Counted from the stretch's first letter, positions 27,912-38,177 are shown. The stretch: DNA of 64,000 bases from Flavipsychrobacter sp. (GCA_024508935.1 JANINW010000054.1:48536-112535); one strand, 5' to 3'. Notes: a model not told the origin generated them from the letters alone. Translations and numbers: made by a program.

Positions 27912-29732
27912 TTAATGAGCCTCTTCGCCCGGTCTCAGCGGCACAGTTTGAGGTATGAAATCGTTACCGTTGCCGTCATCTTTGTAATCGTACGGCCAGC
28001 GGTGTACTTCAGGTATCTCCCCTTCCCAGTTACCGTGACCTGGGCGGATAGGTGTAGTCCATTCCAATGTAGGAGAACCCCATGGATTTTGAACCATCAC
28101 TTTGCGACCACGGAATATGCTCACGAAGAAGTTTACAACGAACAGCAGCTGTGCAAAGAATACGATGATGGCACATACGCTGATAAATCCGTTCAGGCTG
28201 TCAAATTGTTTGAATGATTCCCATGCGCTATAATCATAATAGCGGCGTGGCATACCGGCAATACCTTCGTAGTGCATAGGCCAGAAGATAAGATAAGCTC
28301 CGGCGAATGTGAGGAAGAAGTGTATATAACCCAGTGTGTTATTCATGAAGCGGCCAAACATCTTAGGGAACCAGTGGTAAATACCGGCGAACATACCGAA
28401 GAAGGCAGATATACCCATGATGATATGGAAGTGCGCTACAACGAAGTATGTATCGTGCAGGTGGATATCCAATGCGGAGTTACCCAGGAATATACCGGTA
28501 AGACCACCGGAAATGAACAGGGAAACGAAACCAAGGGCAAACATCATAGGAACGGTGAAACGTATATTACCGCGCCAGATAGTAGTAAGCCAGTTGAACA
28601 CTTTTACAGCTGATGGTACCGCGATCAACAATGTCAGCAATACGAATATAGAACCCAGGAACGGACTCATACCGGTTACGAACATGTGGTGCGCCCATAC
28701 CAGGAAGGCCAGTACAGTGATACCTATCAGTGAAATGATCATCGCGAAATAACCGAAGATAGGTTTGCGGCTGTAGGTAGATAATACTTCTGAAGCCATA
28801 CCCATGCCCGGGAGCATGATGATATACACCTCCGGGTGACCCAGGAACCAGAACAAGTGCTGGTACAGGATAGCAGAACCACCGATGTGCGGCAATGCTT
28901 TACCACCAATGAATATTTCAGACAGGTAGAAGCTGGTACCGAAGTTGCGGTCAAATATCAGCAGTACAAAACCTGATAACAATACAGGGAAAGACAATAC
29001 ACCCAGTACAGCAGTGAACAGCAACGCCCATATAGTCAGCGGCATGCGGGTCATGGTCATACCTTTTGTACGCATGTTCAGGATAGTAGAGATATAGTTA
29101 AGACCACCCAGCAGCGATGAAACCACGAATAAAGCCATGCTTATCAGCCACAGGTCCATACCTATGCCCGACCCTAATGATGCTTCTTTCAGGGCACTCA
29201 GCGGAGGATAAGTTGTCCAGCCACCTGACGCAGGGCCTGTTTGTACGAATAAAGATACAAACATGAATACGCTGGAAATAAAGAAGAACCAGTAAGACAG
29301 CATGTTCATGAACGGAGAAGCCATGTCACGCGCACCTACCTGCAGAGGTATAAGCAGGTTGGCAAACGTACCTGACAGGCCCGCTGTCAATACAAAGAAT
29401 ACCAATATGGTACCGTGCATGGTTACCAGTGCGTAGTAAAACTCAGGAGACAGTTTACCACCTTTTGCCCATTCGCCCAGGAACTTTTCCATAATAGGGA
29501 AAGTTTCGTTAGGGAAACCAAGCTGCAGGCGGAAGAATACTGAGAACAACGCACCTATAATAGCCCATATGATACCGGTAATCAGGAACTGTTTACCGAT
29601 GATCTTATGATCCATGCTGAAAATATACTTCGTTATAAAGTGTTGCTCATGATGTTCGTGAGCATGGTGCGCATCATCAACATGGTGTCCATGCGCTAAA
29701 TTTGGTCCATCGATAATAACTGGATTACTCAT
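27912..29732 (-). CDS. ctaD: Cytochrome c oxidase subunit I (A1-type haem-copper oxidase)
   Basis: This 606-residue catalytic subunit, with about 12 transmembrane helices, reduces O2 to water and pumps protons. It has the haem-copper signature FLGHPEVYIIMLPGMG, with the His-Tyr crosslink pair and the Glu that marks the A1 (D-channel) class. AHHMFVTG supplies two Cu(B) histidines, and DTYFVVAHFHIIMG holds the haem a/a3 ligand histidines. The N-terminus is unusual, with nine histidines between residues 14 and 31. It is the last gene of the operon, 34 nt after subunit II. Subunits III and IV are not in the window. Confidence 0.96.
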   Translation of the reverse strand: MSNPVIIDGPNLAHGHHVDDAHHAHEHHEQHFITKYIFSMDHKIIGKQFLITGIIWAIIGALFSVFFRLQLGFPNETFPIMEKFLGEWAKGGKLSPEFYYALVTMHGTILVFFVLTAGLSGTFANLLIPLQVGARDMASPFMNMLSYWFFFISSVFMFVSLFVQTGPASGGWTTYPPLSALKEASLGSGIGMDLWLISMALFVVSSLLGGLNYISTILNMRTKGMTMTRMPLTIWALLFTAVLGVLSFPVLLSGFVLLIFDRNFGTSFYLSEIFIGGKALPHIGGSAILYQHLFWFLGHPEVYIIMLPGMGMASEVLSTYSRKPIFGYFAMIISLIGITVLAFLVWAHHMFVTGMSPFLGSIFVLLTLLIAVPSAVKVFNWLTTIWRGNIRFTVPMMFALGFVSLFISGGLTGIFLGNSALDIHLHDTYFVVAHFHIIMGISAFFGMFAGIYHWFPKMFGRFMNNTLGYIHFFLTFAGAYLIFWPMHYEGIAGMPRRYYDYSAWESFKQFDSLNGFISVCAIIVFFAQLLFVVNFFVSIFRGRKVMVQNPWGSPTLEWTTPIRPGHGNWEGEIPEVHRWPYDYKDDGNGNDFIPQTVPLRPGEEAH

Positions 29733-29766
29733 TTCTTACACTTTTTATGCTCCGGCTCGCCGGAAA

Positions 29767-30819
29767 TTACTTCATCGTTATTGCTTTAACACTATCTGTT
29801 TTCTGTTCAGGAGCTGCTTCTGTAGCAGGGGCAGCTGCAGGTGCTGCATTGTTGGCAGCATAATAAGATTGCTGTTTTGCCAGCCATTGCTGGTGTTCAG
29901 CTTCGGTTTCCACCACTATTGTACCGCGCATTGAATAGTGGCCTTTACCACACATCTGGTCGCAGGATATTTCATATACAAAATTAGGATTGCCGGTGAT
30001 CTCTTTCATTTGTGCGGTAGTCACCTTAGGTGTAAACCACATAGTAGTAACGATACCAGGAACAGCGTCCATTTTCATACGGAAGTGCGCCAGGCCCACA
30101 TCGTGTATCACGTCGCGAGAACCAATGATCAGTTTTACAGGCTTGTTCACAACAATATGCAGTTCACCATTTTGTGCGATGATATCATCCATATTGTCTT
30201 TATCGTTCCAGTCAAGACCCAATACGTTATCCGCATCATTGATCTTACGGAAATCCCTTTTACCCAATACGCCGTCTTTACCAGGGTAGCGAATCAGCCA
30301 GTTAAATTGCTTACCGATCACCTCTACTATAGCAGCATCTTTCGGGGCTTCAGCAGTCATGCTCATCCAGTTGCGCAAACCAACGGCTACCAATGAGGCC
30401 ATTGCAATAGCAGGGATGGTCGTCCAGATCAATTCCAGTTTATTATTGTGTGCATAGAAGAAAGCTGTACGCTTACCAGTAGACTGGTAGCGGAACGCAA
30501 ACCAGAATAGCACGGTTTGAGTAATGAAGAAAACTATACCCGTCACTAAAAGGGTAACATTAAACATCGTATCATACGCCTCCCCTTGTACAGATGCAGA
30601 CACCGGCAGCATTTTATCTGCCAGCAACGTATGACATTTCCAGATGCCCCACATGCCAAGTACAAAGAATGCTACCAGCAACCATGCCATGGTACGGTTT
30701 ACGCGGTTGTTGATCTTTTCTTCCCCGCGCAATATGGTTGCATATTCACTTGCTTTGGCTATCTGGTATATGATAACAAATACCAGGCCTATCAATGCTA
30801 TTGTTAAAAATCCCGACAT
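29767..30819 (-). CDS. ctaC: Cytochrome c oxidase subunit II (Cu-A subunit)
   Basis: This 350-residue membrane-anchored subunit takes electrons from cytochrome c into the oxidase. It has an N-terminal hydrophobic segment, two further transmembrane helices (about residues 45-65 and 90-115), then a periplasmic cupredoxin domain. The Cu-A ligands are a His in DVGLAHFRMKMD and the cluster CDQMCGKGHYSM (two Cys, His, Met). No cytochrome c domain is fused to the C-terminus, so it is aa3- rather than caa3-type, and the haem of ActE or a soluble cytochrome is the likely donor. The C-terminal 30 residues are Ala/Pro-rich and disordered. Confidence 0.95.
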   Translation of the reverse strand: MSGFLTIALIGLVFVIIYQIAKASEYATILRGEEKINNRVNRTMAWLLVAFFVLGMWGIWKCHTLLADKMLPVSASVQGEAYDTMFNVTLLVTGIVFFITQTVLFWFAFRYQSTGKRTAFFYAHNNKLELIWTTIPAIAMASLVAVGLRNWMSMTAEAPKDAAIVEVIGKQFNWLIRYPGKDGVLGKRDFRKINDADNVLGLDWNDKDNMDDIIAQNGELHIVVNKPVKLIIGSRDVIHDVGLAHFRMKMDAVPGIVTTMWFTPKVTTAQMKEITGNPNFVYEISCDQMCGKGHYSMRGTIVVETEAEHQQWLAKQQSYYAANNAAPAAAPATEAAPEQKTDSVKAITMK

Positions 30820-30903
30820 GGTCAGTTAATCTTGTATTGTGTTAAGTTTAAATCGGTAATTTGAAATACCCTGTCTTGTCTTTTTATATAACCGTACTAA
30901 ATA

Positions 30904-32115
30904 CTAACTCTGGTGCAAAATTGCTTCTTTCAACAAAGGATGGTTGTTTGGCACCAGTGATGATTTTGTCAGGGTCTTACCCACTGTTACGATCATAACC
31001 CCGCTAAAACCAGCTAATATACCCAATTCATACCAGCCCAGGCTCCAGTGCTCACCCAATGGGCCAGGCATTGTTATGATATAAAAATCTAACCAGTGAC
31101 CGAAGATGATCATCAATGCCATGAAGCTAACAGTGAAATAATTACGTTTGCTCGGGCGTGACATCAATATCAATATAGGCATACAGAAGTTAATGATAAA
31201 GGTAGCATACCAGATAACACCATAAGGTCCTTGCTGGCGTATTTTGAAATACGTAGTTTCTTCCGGTATGTTACTGTACCATATCAGCATGTATTGCGCA
31301 AACCATGTGTAAGTCCAGAATATGCTGAACGCGAACATGAATTTACCAAGGTCATGCAGGTGCTCTTTATTTACCAGTTCAAAATTGCCCTGGTTTTTAA
31401 GGTAGATAGTGAACAACAACACCAGTGACATACCACTTACGAATACACTGGCAAAAGTGTACCAGCTAAACATAGTTGAATACCAGTGTGCGTCAATGCT
31501 CATCAGCCACATCCATGGAGTAGTGCTCATTTGAGTCAGGGCATATACAAACAGGAAACCTGCAGACCATTTAAACATAGTCCAGTATATCTTAGTGCTG
31601 TTCTTCGGAGCAGATTCCTGCGCAATAGACAAGGCACGGAATTTACGGCCGAAGAAAGCCCACAGTCCTATTGTTACAATAGTAAACCCAACAAACATAC
31701 CCGGATTCAGGAATGCAGATTTGCCTTCCAGTATCTTATCTCCGTGCGGGGTCATCCAGTGGTATATCGGGTTATGACCATCAATATTAAAAGTGAATGC
31801 AGTCAGGAACAACACTACAGCAGCTATCACACCAAATACCCATACATTGGCACCTATTGCTTCCGGTACTCTTTTGTAGGCTACTATCCAGCCACCTTGT
31901 GCCAGTGCCGCAGCTGCCTGAACAAAGACGCTCACCACAGCTATCAGCAGGAAGAATACGCTGTTTTGAACCAATACGATCCAAAAACGTGTTTTCGCAT
32001 AATGGTCGCCGCCTAAAAGGACTACGCCGCCAATAATAAGAGCCAGTAGACCTACAAGTATCAGTGCGAAACCTGTATTCCTCATTCGTGCCGGCATCTC
32101 AAAACGATCGTTCAT
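30904..32115 (-). CDS. actF: Alternative complex III subunit ActF (NrfD-like quinol-binding membrane subunit)
   Basis: This 403-residue protein with about ten transmembrane helices is the second NrfD-like subunit of alternative complex III. ActF is a smaller relative of ActC and completes the membrane half of the complex that oxidises menaquinol. Recognisable segments are GLLALIIGGVVLL near the N-terminus, FNIDGHNPIYHWMTPHGDKI after helix 3 and the conserved periplasmic part ending PGPLGEHWSLGWYELG. It lies between actE (46 nt gap) and ctaC (84 nt gap) in the usual Bacteroidota order. Confidence 0.93.
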   Translation of the reverse strand: MNDRFEMPARMRNTGFALILVGLLALIIGGVVLLGGDHYAKTRFWIVLVQNSVFFLLIAVVSVFVQAAAALAQGGWIVAYKRVPEAIGANVWVFGVIAAVVLFLTAFTFNIDGHNPIYHWMTPHGDKILEGKSAFLNPGMFVGFTIVTIGLWAFFGRKFRALSIAQESAPKNSTKIYWTMFKWSAGFLFVYALTQMSTTPWMWLMSIDAHWYSTMFSWYTFASVFVSGMSLVLLFTIYLKNQGNFELVNKEHLHDLGKFMFAFSIFWTYTWFAQYMLIWYSNIPEETTYFKIRQQGPYGVIWYATFIINFCMPILILMSRPSKRNYFTVSFMALMIIFGHWLDFYIITMPGPLGEHWSLGWYELGILAGFSGVMIVTVGKTLTKSSLVPNNHPLLKEAILHQS

Positions 32116-32161
32116 TGTAATACTATATTAAGAAGTACGTTTATTAATTCTTTGTCTATTC

Positions 32162-32818
32162 TTATTGTTTTGCTTTGGCGGCTGTATCAGCTACGGCCAT
32201 TGCCATTTTCTTTGAAGTATCTGCATTACCCGTTCCAAAAGTAAATGCATCGCCACCGTTCTCAGACTGTGCTTTTTTGATGTAAGCTATCACCTGCCAG
32301 CGCTGTTTGATATCCAGCTGGCTGGCATAAGAGCCCATCGCATTCTTACCATACTTAATAGCTGCATACATCTGGCCAACTGGCATGTGCAGGTATTTTG
32401 CATCTTTCAGGTTGGCAGGCATTGCAGCAAATTTGCCGCTGGCATACAACGGGCCGTTGCCGTCTAATGCAGTACCATGACAGATGCCGCAATAGATATT
32501 GAACAGGCGTCCGCCTTCTGTTATTTCAGCATCGCTGAAGCGCAGGCTGGTAGTAAAGCTTTTATATGCATTTGTATCGCCTTCTACAAGATGGTCTGGC
32601 AGCTGGTGCCCCATGGCTACCGTACCGGGTACCGGCAAACGGCTGGTTTGTCCATCTTCAAAATTCGGATTTTCAGTATATGCATCATATGCACGGGAGT
32701 AGGTCATATCGGGTGCATAAACTTTACCCGGATTACGGCGCATATCACCACTATTGCACGCAGCCAAAGACAATCCTATCATCAGGCTTGCTACTACTAT
32801 GCTTTTGGTTTTATTCAT
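32162..32818 (-). CDS. actE: Alternative complex III subunit ActE (monohaem cytochrome c lipoprotein)
   Basis: This 218-residue lipoprotein has signal peptide MNKTKSIVVASLMIGLSLAA followed by the lipobox Cys (LAAC). A single class I cytochrome c domain carries the haem motif IYCGICHGTALDGNGP near residue 112 and a probable axial Met in YLHMPVGQMYAAI. ActE carries electrons from the pentahaem subunit to the oxidase in the known ACIII-aa3 supercomplexes. The ATG at 32816-32818 is preferred because it places the signal peptide at the N-terminus; the frame opens 14 codons earlier. Confidence 0.93.
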   Translation of the reverse strand: MNKTKSIVVASLMIGLSLAACNSGDMRRNPGKVYAPDMTYSRAYDAYTENPNFEDGQTSRLPVPGTVAMGHQLPDHLVEGDTNAYKSFTTSLRFSDAEITEGGRLFNIYCGICHGTALDGNGPLYASGKFAAMPANLKDAKYLHMPVGQMYAAIKYGKNAMGSYASQLDIKQRWQVIAYIKKAQSENGGDAFTFGTGNADTSKKMAMAVADTAAKAKQ

Positions 32819-32860
32819 AAATACTTTAAAGTTCAAAAATTCAAAATTCAAAGCTTGCAA

Positions 32861-33445
32861 TTAGTGTGCTGCATTCAGCTTTTCGTACTCTTCTTCTTTA
32901 TCAAAACGGCCGTACCACCACTCAGATTCAGCAACCTGTACAGATGTTTCTTTTGCACCGGTTGATTTCAGGAAATCTATCACTTCCTGTTCCGTAACAT
33001 GGTCATTCAGTTCCAGGGCTACTACAAACAGGTCATCAGACTGGCGCGGATGGAAAACGTGTTTTTTTACACCCGGCATTATCTGGTTAAGATAGCAGAA
33101 AGTAAGCACCATACCCACCGCAGCAAACAATACAGTCAGCTCGAATGTGATAGGTATGAATGCGGGTAATGACCAGTGTGGTTTACCACCGAAATTGATA
33201 GGCCAGTCGCTGGTGAATATCCATGACATGAAACCAACCGCAGTAGTTGTACCGGTAATACCGTAAATAAAGCCTGCTACGTGAAGATCAGTATCCTTAA
33301 GACCCAGGGCATGATCAAGACCGTGCACAGGGAAAGGTGTGTACACATCATGCAGTTTATAACCGCTATTGCGTACTTTCTTTACCGCCGGAAACAGCAC
33401 TTCCTCGTCATCATAACACCCTACTGCAAATTTCTTTATAGCCAT
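32861..33445 (-). CDS. actD: Alternative complex III subunit ActD (DUF3341)
   Basis: This 194-residue protein has two transmembrane helices. The N-terminal cytoplasmic ferredoxin-like part (KKFAVGCYDDEEVLFPAVKKV ... GYKLHDVYTPFPVHGLD) and the helix pair (GFIYGITGTTTAVGFMSWIF and FELTVLFAAVGMVLTFCYL) match DUF3341. ActD is a structural and possibly proton-path subunit next to ActC in alternative complex III. It lies 41 nt after actC. Confidence 0.93.
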   Translation of the reverse strand: MAIKKFAVGCYDDEEVLFPAVKKVRNSGYKLHDVYTPFPVHGLDHALGLKDTDLHVAGFIYGITGTTTAVGFMSWIFTSDWPINFGGKPHWSLPAFIPITFELTVLFAAVGMVLTFCYLNQIMPGVKKHVFHPRQSDDLFVVALELNDHVTEQEVIDFLKSTGAKETSVQVAESEWWYGRFDKEEEYEKLNAAH

Positions 33446-33486
33446 TTTATACTAATTAGTCGTTAGACGAATTATCAATTTATTTA

Positions 33487-34926
33487 TTAATGATGCGCAT
33501 GTGCTTGCTCATGCACAAATTCTTCTGTACTCTTCACATCTATCTGCTCTACCATTTTCCTCTTATGTGCTTCACCTGATGTTTTCAGTACGAACTTGAT
33601 CTCAGCTATCGCAATTACAGGGAAGTATTTGGCGAACAGGAAGAAGCAGGTAAAGAACAGGCCGAATGTACCCATATAGAAACCTATCTCAGGCCATGTT
33701 GGGCTATAGTAAGTCCAGCTGCCCGGTATATAGTCGCGGTACAAAGAGGTAACGATGATAACGAAACGCTCAAACCACATACCTATGTTCACAATGATAG
33801 ACATGAAGAAGGTGAATGGAATGTTACGGCGCAGTTTTTTGAACCAGAACAACTGTGGTGATACCACGTTACAAGTCATCATTGCCCAGTAGCTCCACCA
33901 GTATGGACCAAGGATACGCCATTTGAACGCATCTTGTTCGTAGATAACACCGCTGTACCATGACATGAACAGCTCCGTCAGGTAAGCCACACCTACTATA
34001 GAACCGGTAAGTACAATTACCTTGTTCATTGCCTCGAGGTGACCTACAGTGATATAGTCTTCCAGGCCCATTATCTTACGGCAGATGATCAGCAGGGTAT
34101 TTACCATGGCAAAACCCGAGAAGATGGCACCCGCAACGAAGTATGGAGGGAAGATGGTGGTATGCCAGCCCGGTATAACCGAGGTAGCGAAGTCGAAAGA
34201 TACTATGGTGTGTACAGAAAGTACCAGTGGCGTACTTAAACCTGCCAGTACCAGAGACAATGCTTCGTGACGCTGCCAGTTTTTAGCAGTACCCGTCCAG
34301 CCGAAAGAAGCTAAACCATACAGGCGTTTGCGCAGTTTTGTTTTTGCGCGGTCGCGGATGGTAGCAAAGTCAGGAACCAGGCCTGAATACCAGAATAATA
34401 ATGATACTGTGAAGTAAGTAGAGATCGCAAATACGTCCCACAACAGCGCAGAGTTGAAGTTAGGCCACAAAGCACCGCGGGTGTTCGGATAAGGCAGTAC
34501 GAAGAAACCGTCCCAAACGCGACCCATGTGGAATATCGGGAACTGGCCCGCGCACATTACCGCGAAGATGGTCATGGCTTCAGCTGCACGGTTTACACCT
34601 GTACGCCAGCCCTGGCGGAACAGCAAAAGGATGGCCGAAATAAGCGTACCGGCGTGACCGATACCTACCCACCATACGAAGTTGGTGATATCCCAACCCC
34701 AACCTACTGTACGGTTGATACCCCATACACCGATACCGAAATAAACCTCCCAGAATACGGAGAATACACCCAGCATAAGCAAGGCCACTGAAAAGAAGAA
34801 ACCTACATACCACATGCGGCCCGGCTTCTGTTCAATCGGGCGGACAATGTCTTCTGTCACCTGGTGATAATTCTTATCTCCATCTACCAGCGGTTCCCGT
34901 ACAAATGATTCGTACTTTAAATGCAT
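33487..34926 (-). CDS. actC: Alternative complex III subunit ActC (NrfD-like quinol-binding subunit)
   Basis: This 479-residue NrfD-family protein has about ten transmembrane helices. Segments such as VGWGWDITNFVWWVGIGHAG, FPIFHMGRVWDGFFVLPYPN and SVHTIVSFDFATSVIPGWHT are typical of ActC and line the quinol site and the proposed proton half-channel. It receives menaquinol electrons and passes them to the iron-sulphur clusters of ActB. The C-terminus ends in a His-rich tail (EQAHAHH). It follows actB by 62 nt. Confidence 0.94.
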   Translation of the reverse strand: MHLKYESFVREPLVDGDKNYHQVTEDIVRPIEQKPGRMWYVGFFFSVALLMLGVFSVFWEVYFGIGVWGINRTVGWGWDITNFVWWVGIGHAGTLISAILLLFRQGWRTGVNRAAEAMTIFAVMCAGQFPIFHMGRVWDGFFVLPYPNTRGALWPNFNSALLWDVFAISTYFTVSLLFWYSGLVPDFATIRDRAKTKLRKRLYGLASFGWTGTAKNWQRHEALSLVLAGLSTPLVLSVHTIVSFDFATSVIPGWHTTIFPPYFVAGAIFSGFAMVNTLLIICRKIMGLEDYITVGHLEAMNKVIVLTGSIVGVAYLTELFMSWYSGVIYEQDAFKWRILGPYWWSYWAMMTCNVVSPQLFWFKKLRRNIPFTFFMSIIVNIGMWFERFVIIVTSLYRDYIPGSWTYYSPTWPEIGFYMGTFGLFFTCFFLFAKYFPVIAIAEIKFVLKTSGEAHKRKMVEQIDVKSTEEFVHEQAHAHH

Positions 34927-34988
34927 AGTACTCTATTAGAAAAAGTTCGTTTAATATTTATCTCCAGCTTTCGCTGTCAATCTCTTAA

Positions 34989-37900
34989 TTAAATGTGTTC
35001 GTTCATCATTTCATCCAGCTTCGCATCACCGGCTACTACCATGTCGCTGTTGCGCACTTTTGATAAATAGTTGATGTTTGGCAGGGTGTGTATTTGCTCC
35101 AATACATAGAACACACGTTCTTTTTGTTCATCGTTGCGCACCTTGGCAATTGCACTGTTCGGGTCGTTCACGTTACCGAAGATGATACAATCAGAAGCAC
35201 AAGCCTGCTGGCAAGCTGTACGCGCTTCGCCATCTTTCAGCGGGCGGCCTTCTTTCTTCGCTATCAGTTTAGCATCTTGTAAACGCTGTACGCAGAATGA
35301 ACATTTTTCCATTACACCACGGCTACGTACGGTAACATCCGGGTTCAGCACCATGCGTGTCAGGTCATCATTCATATCATCGCGGCGACCATCTTCATAC
35401 AGGTTGTCATCAAAGCAATCTGCACCGTTCCAGTCCATCCAGTTGAAGTGACGTACTTTGTAAGGACAGTTGTTCGCGCAATATTTAGTACCGATACAAC
35501 GGTTATAAGCCATTTGGTTGATACCCTCGCTGCTGTGGTTGGTAGCAGATACCGGGCAAACGTTTTCGCATGGTGCGTTATCGCAGTGCTGGCACAGCAT
35601 AGGCTGGAACACAGTCTGGATAGTATCCGGATCATCCGGCATACCGCTGAAATAACGATCGATACGCAGCCAGTGCATTTCCTGAGATTTCAGTACGTGT
35701 GTTTTACCTACAACAGATACGTTATTTTCTGCCTGGCAGGCTATTACACATGCACCGCAACCAATACAGGTTGACAGGTCTATTGACATACCCCAGTGTA
35801 TACCAGGATGCTCATAGTTTGGATATAACGTACCATTCTCACGGAAGCCTTTCTCCATTTCAGGAGTAACCATCACCTCTGCTTCGTTCTTTTCAGTAGG
35901 CTCAGCGTGCTCACCCGGTTTGTGTGCCCACGCAAGGTGCGAGTAATGCTCCATTTCTTCACCGCGCTCTTTACGCAGGTGGTTCGGGTCTTTCTTGAAT
36001 TCATCCAGGGTATATTCGTGGATGATAGCACGGCCCTCGTAGCTATGGTGCGTTTGCGTAATAGCTACTTCGTATTTATTCTCGGTTTTCTCAATAACTA
36101 CGGCTGCAGAATAATCTACAGTCTGGCCATTGTAAGAAACGAATGGATAAGCATTTTTACCACCTATTTCTTTACCGAATTTATCAGTTCCGCTTGCAGC
36201 AGCACGGCCTACTTTAGCGTCGCGGCCATAGCCCAGTGCTACAGCTACTACGTCGTTGTGCATACCCGGTACTACTACTACCGGCAGCATTACTTCGTAT
36301 CCGTTTGCTTTTACTTTTATTACGCGTTTCTTGTTTACAACTTCTGTAATGCTGGTCAGTTCTGCATCCAGCTCTTTCGCTTTCTTAGGCGATACACATG
36401 CGTAGTTGTCCCAGGTAGCCTTAGTTATCGGGTCAGGCATTTCCTGCAGCCATGGGTTATTGCTCCATACACCACCACGACCTATAGATACTTTTTCGTA
36501 CACAACCAGTTCCATGCCGCCCGGTGCTTTCTTAGCCTGTATATTGGCAATTGCACCTGCTACATTACCGGTAAATGATCCGCCACCCATTGGCATAGCG
36601 CCGGCAGGTTCTACAACACCGTCTTGTAAAGCCTTATCGAAGTTTTCCTGTCCGCCCAGTTTGGTCATCCAGTATTGCTTCCAATAGTCGCCATAGCTGG
36701 TAGTGGCACCGGCCCATGTCAACAGGCTGTCCTGGAATGCACGTGTTTTAAACAACGGCGCGATACCCGGTTGCATAAGGCTGTAGTAACCTGTTTTAGG
36801 TTCTGCATCACCCCAGCTTTCCAGGAAATTATGATCGGGAACAACGAACTTACATTTCTGTGCTGTTTCGTCCATACGGTCAGCAAAAGACACCGTTACC
36901 GGCACTTTAGCCAATCCTTCAGCAAACTTCTTACCATTGTAGAAGTCATATACCGGGTTCACATCCTGGATGAACAGGGCACCAACCTGGCCTGCATTCA
37001 TAGCCTCGGTAAGTGCCACCATATCAGCATCAATACCTTGCTTATAATTGCTGTTCACAGCCCAGTTGATGGTAGTACCATTAGCACCAATGGCGCTGTT
37101 GATAGCATTAACAACTGTCTGAATATTTACGTCGTTTGAACCGGAAACTACGATACCATTACCTTTTTTCAGGTCGGCAGCAGCTTTGGTTACCAGGTCG
37201 TTCAGGTTTTTGCTGCTTAAAGCAGGCGCAGTACCATTCGCTACTGCATTGTACAAAGCAACAGCTATTGCACCCATTTCAGATGGCTTGCAGGTAGCAC
37301 GATGGTCTGCTGCTGCACCGGAAATAGTGTGGTTAGCTTCAACCTGGTAGTGCTTAGACATGTTCATGTTCTTAGCGCTAACCTTACGGCCCTGGCTGTA
37401 TTGCTTTGAAAATTCTATTGGAGAAAGCCATGTACCCAGGAAATCGGCACCGAGGCTTACTATTGTCTGTGCTTTATCAAAATGATAAGAAGGCAATGCA
37501 CGCTTACCATAGCTGGCTTCATTGGCCAATAACATACCTGAGTATGAGATCGGGTCATATACTACATGCTTGGCTGTAGGATATTTGGCAATGAATTGTG
37601 CAATTACATCTTTTGTAGTAGGGCTGAGAATAGAAGAAGTAAGGATATAGGCAGGCTGGCCGCTGCTGCTTAAGGCTTCTTTCACACGACGGTCTATCGC
37701 TTCGAAAGTGGCTTCCTTCCCTTCTGCATACGGCTGGCGCAGACGTGCTTTATCATACAGGTTCAGTACTGCAGCCTGTACGCGTGCAGATGTAGAACCC
37801 TGCGTGATAGAAGAACGCTCGTTACCTTCCAGCTTTATAGGGCGGCCATCGCGTGTTTTTATTACAACAGCGCAATATTCTCCGCCATCTACAAACGTAG

Positions 37901-38177
37901 AAGCATAATAGTTAGGAACACCCGGAACGATTTCTTCCGGCTTGATAGCATATGGTATGGCTTTACGTACCGGCATCTCACAGCTTGCAGCCAGGGTAGC
38001 TGCTACAGTACTAAAACCCAAGTATTTCAAAAAGTCGCGGCGGGGAGTAGTTGCTTCAAGCAGGCTGTCGCTCACGTCAAATGGCAACTGCTCTTTAAAC
38101 TCATTGTCAACTACCTCTTTATGAGCATCAGTGTTATGAAGCTCTTCCAACCCCTTCCAATATTGTTTTTGACTCAT
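34989..38177 (-). CDS. actB: Alternative complex III subunit ActB (molybdopterin-oxidoreductase-like plus Fe-S domain)
   Basis: This 1062-residue fused protein has a twin-arginine motif TPRRDFLKYLGF near residue 45 followed by a lipobox-like LAASC, so it is expected to be exported by Tat and possibly lipid-anchored. Residues ~60-740 resemble the catalytic subunit of molybdopterin oxidoreductases; known ActB proteins bind no molybdenum cofactor. From about 785 on comes a four-cluster ferredoxin-like region: CIGCGACVIACQAEN, CQHCDNAPCENVCP, CIGTKYCANNCPY and CSFCVQR...CQQACASDC. These clusters carry electrons from quinol to the haems of ActA. Confidence 0.95.
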   Translation of the reverse strand: MSQKQYWKGLEELHNTDAHKEVVDNEFKEQLPFDVSDSLLEATTPRRDFLKYLGFSTVAATLAASCEMPVRKAIPYAIKPEEIVPGVPNYYASTFVDGGEYCAVVIKTRDGRPIKLEGNERSSITQGSTSARVQAAVLNLYDKARLRQPYAEGKEATFEAIDRRVKEALSSSGQPAYILTSSILSPTTKDVIAQFIAKYPTAKHVVYDPISYSGMLLANEASYGKRALPSYHFDKAQTIVSLGADFLGTWLSPIEFSKQYSQGRKVSAKNMNMSKHYQVEANHTISGAAADHRATCKPSEMGAIAVALYNAVANGTAPALSSKNLNDLVTKAAADLKKGNGIVVSGSNDVNIQTVVNAINSAIGANGTTINWAVNSNYKQGIDADMVALTEAMNAGQVGALFIQDVNPVYDFYNGKKFAEGLAKVPVTVSFADRMDETAQKCKFVVPDHNFLESWGDAEPKTGYYSLMQPGIAPLFKTRAFQDSLLTWAGATTSYGDYWKQYWMTKLGGQENFDKALQDGVVEPAGAMPMGGGSFTGNVAGAIANIQAKKAPGGMELVVYEKVSIGRGGVWSNNPWLQEMPDPITKATWDNYACVSPKKAKELDAELTSITEVVNKKRVIKVKANGYEVMLPVVVVPGMHNDVVAVALGYGRDAKVGRAAASGTDKFGKEIGGKNAYPFVSYNGQTVDYSAAVVIEKTENKYEVAITQTHHSYEGRAIIHEYTLDEFKKDPNHLRKERGEEMEHYSHLAWAHKPGEHAEPTEKNEAEVMVTPEMEKGFRENGTLYPNYEHPGIHWGMSIDLSTCIGCGACVIACQAENNVSVVGKTHVLKSQEMHWLRIDRYFSGMPDDPDTIQTVFQPMLCQHCDNAPCENVCPVSATNHSSEGINQMAYNRCIGTKYCANNCPYKVRHFNWMDWNGADCFDDNLYEDGRRDDMNDDLTRMVLNPDVTVRSRGVMEKCSFCVQRLQDAKLIAKKEGRPLKDGEARTACQQACASDCIIFGNVNDPNSAIAKVRNDEQKERVFYVLEQIHTLPNINYLSKVRNSDMVVAGDAKLDEMMNEHI

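Noticed and set aside
34989-38177. Molybdenum oxidoreductase (formate dehydrogenase or polysulfide reductase) function for ActB
   Set aside because: Neighbouring actA, C, D, E and F define alternative complex III, where this subunit carries no molybdenum cofactor.
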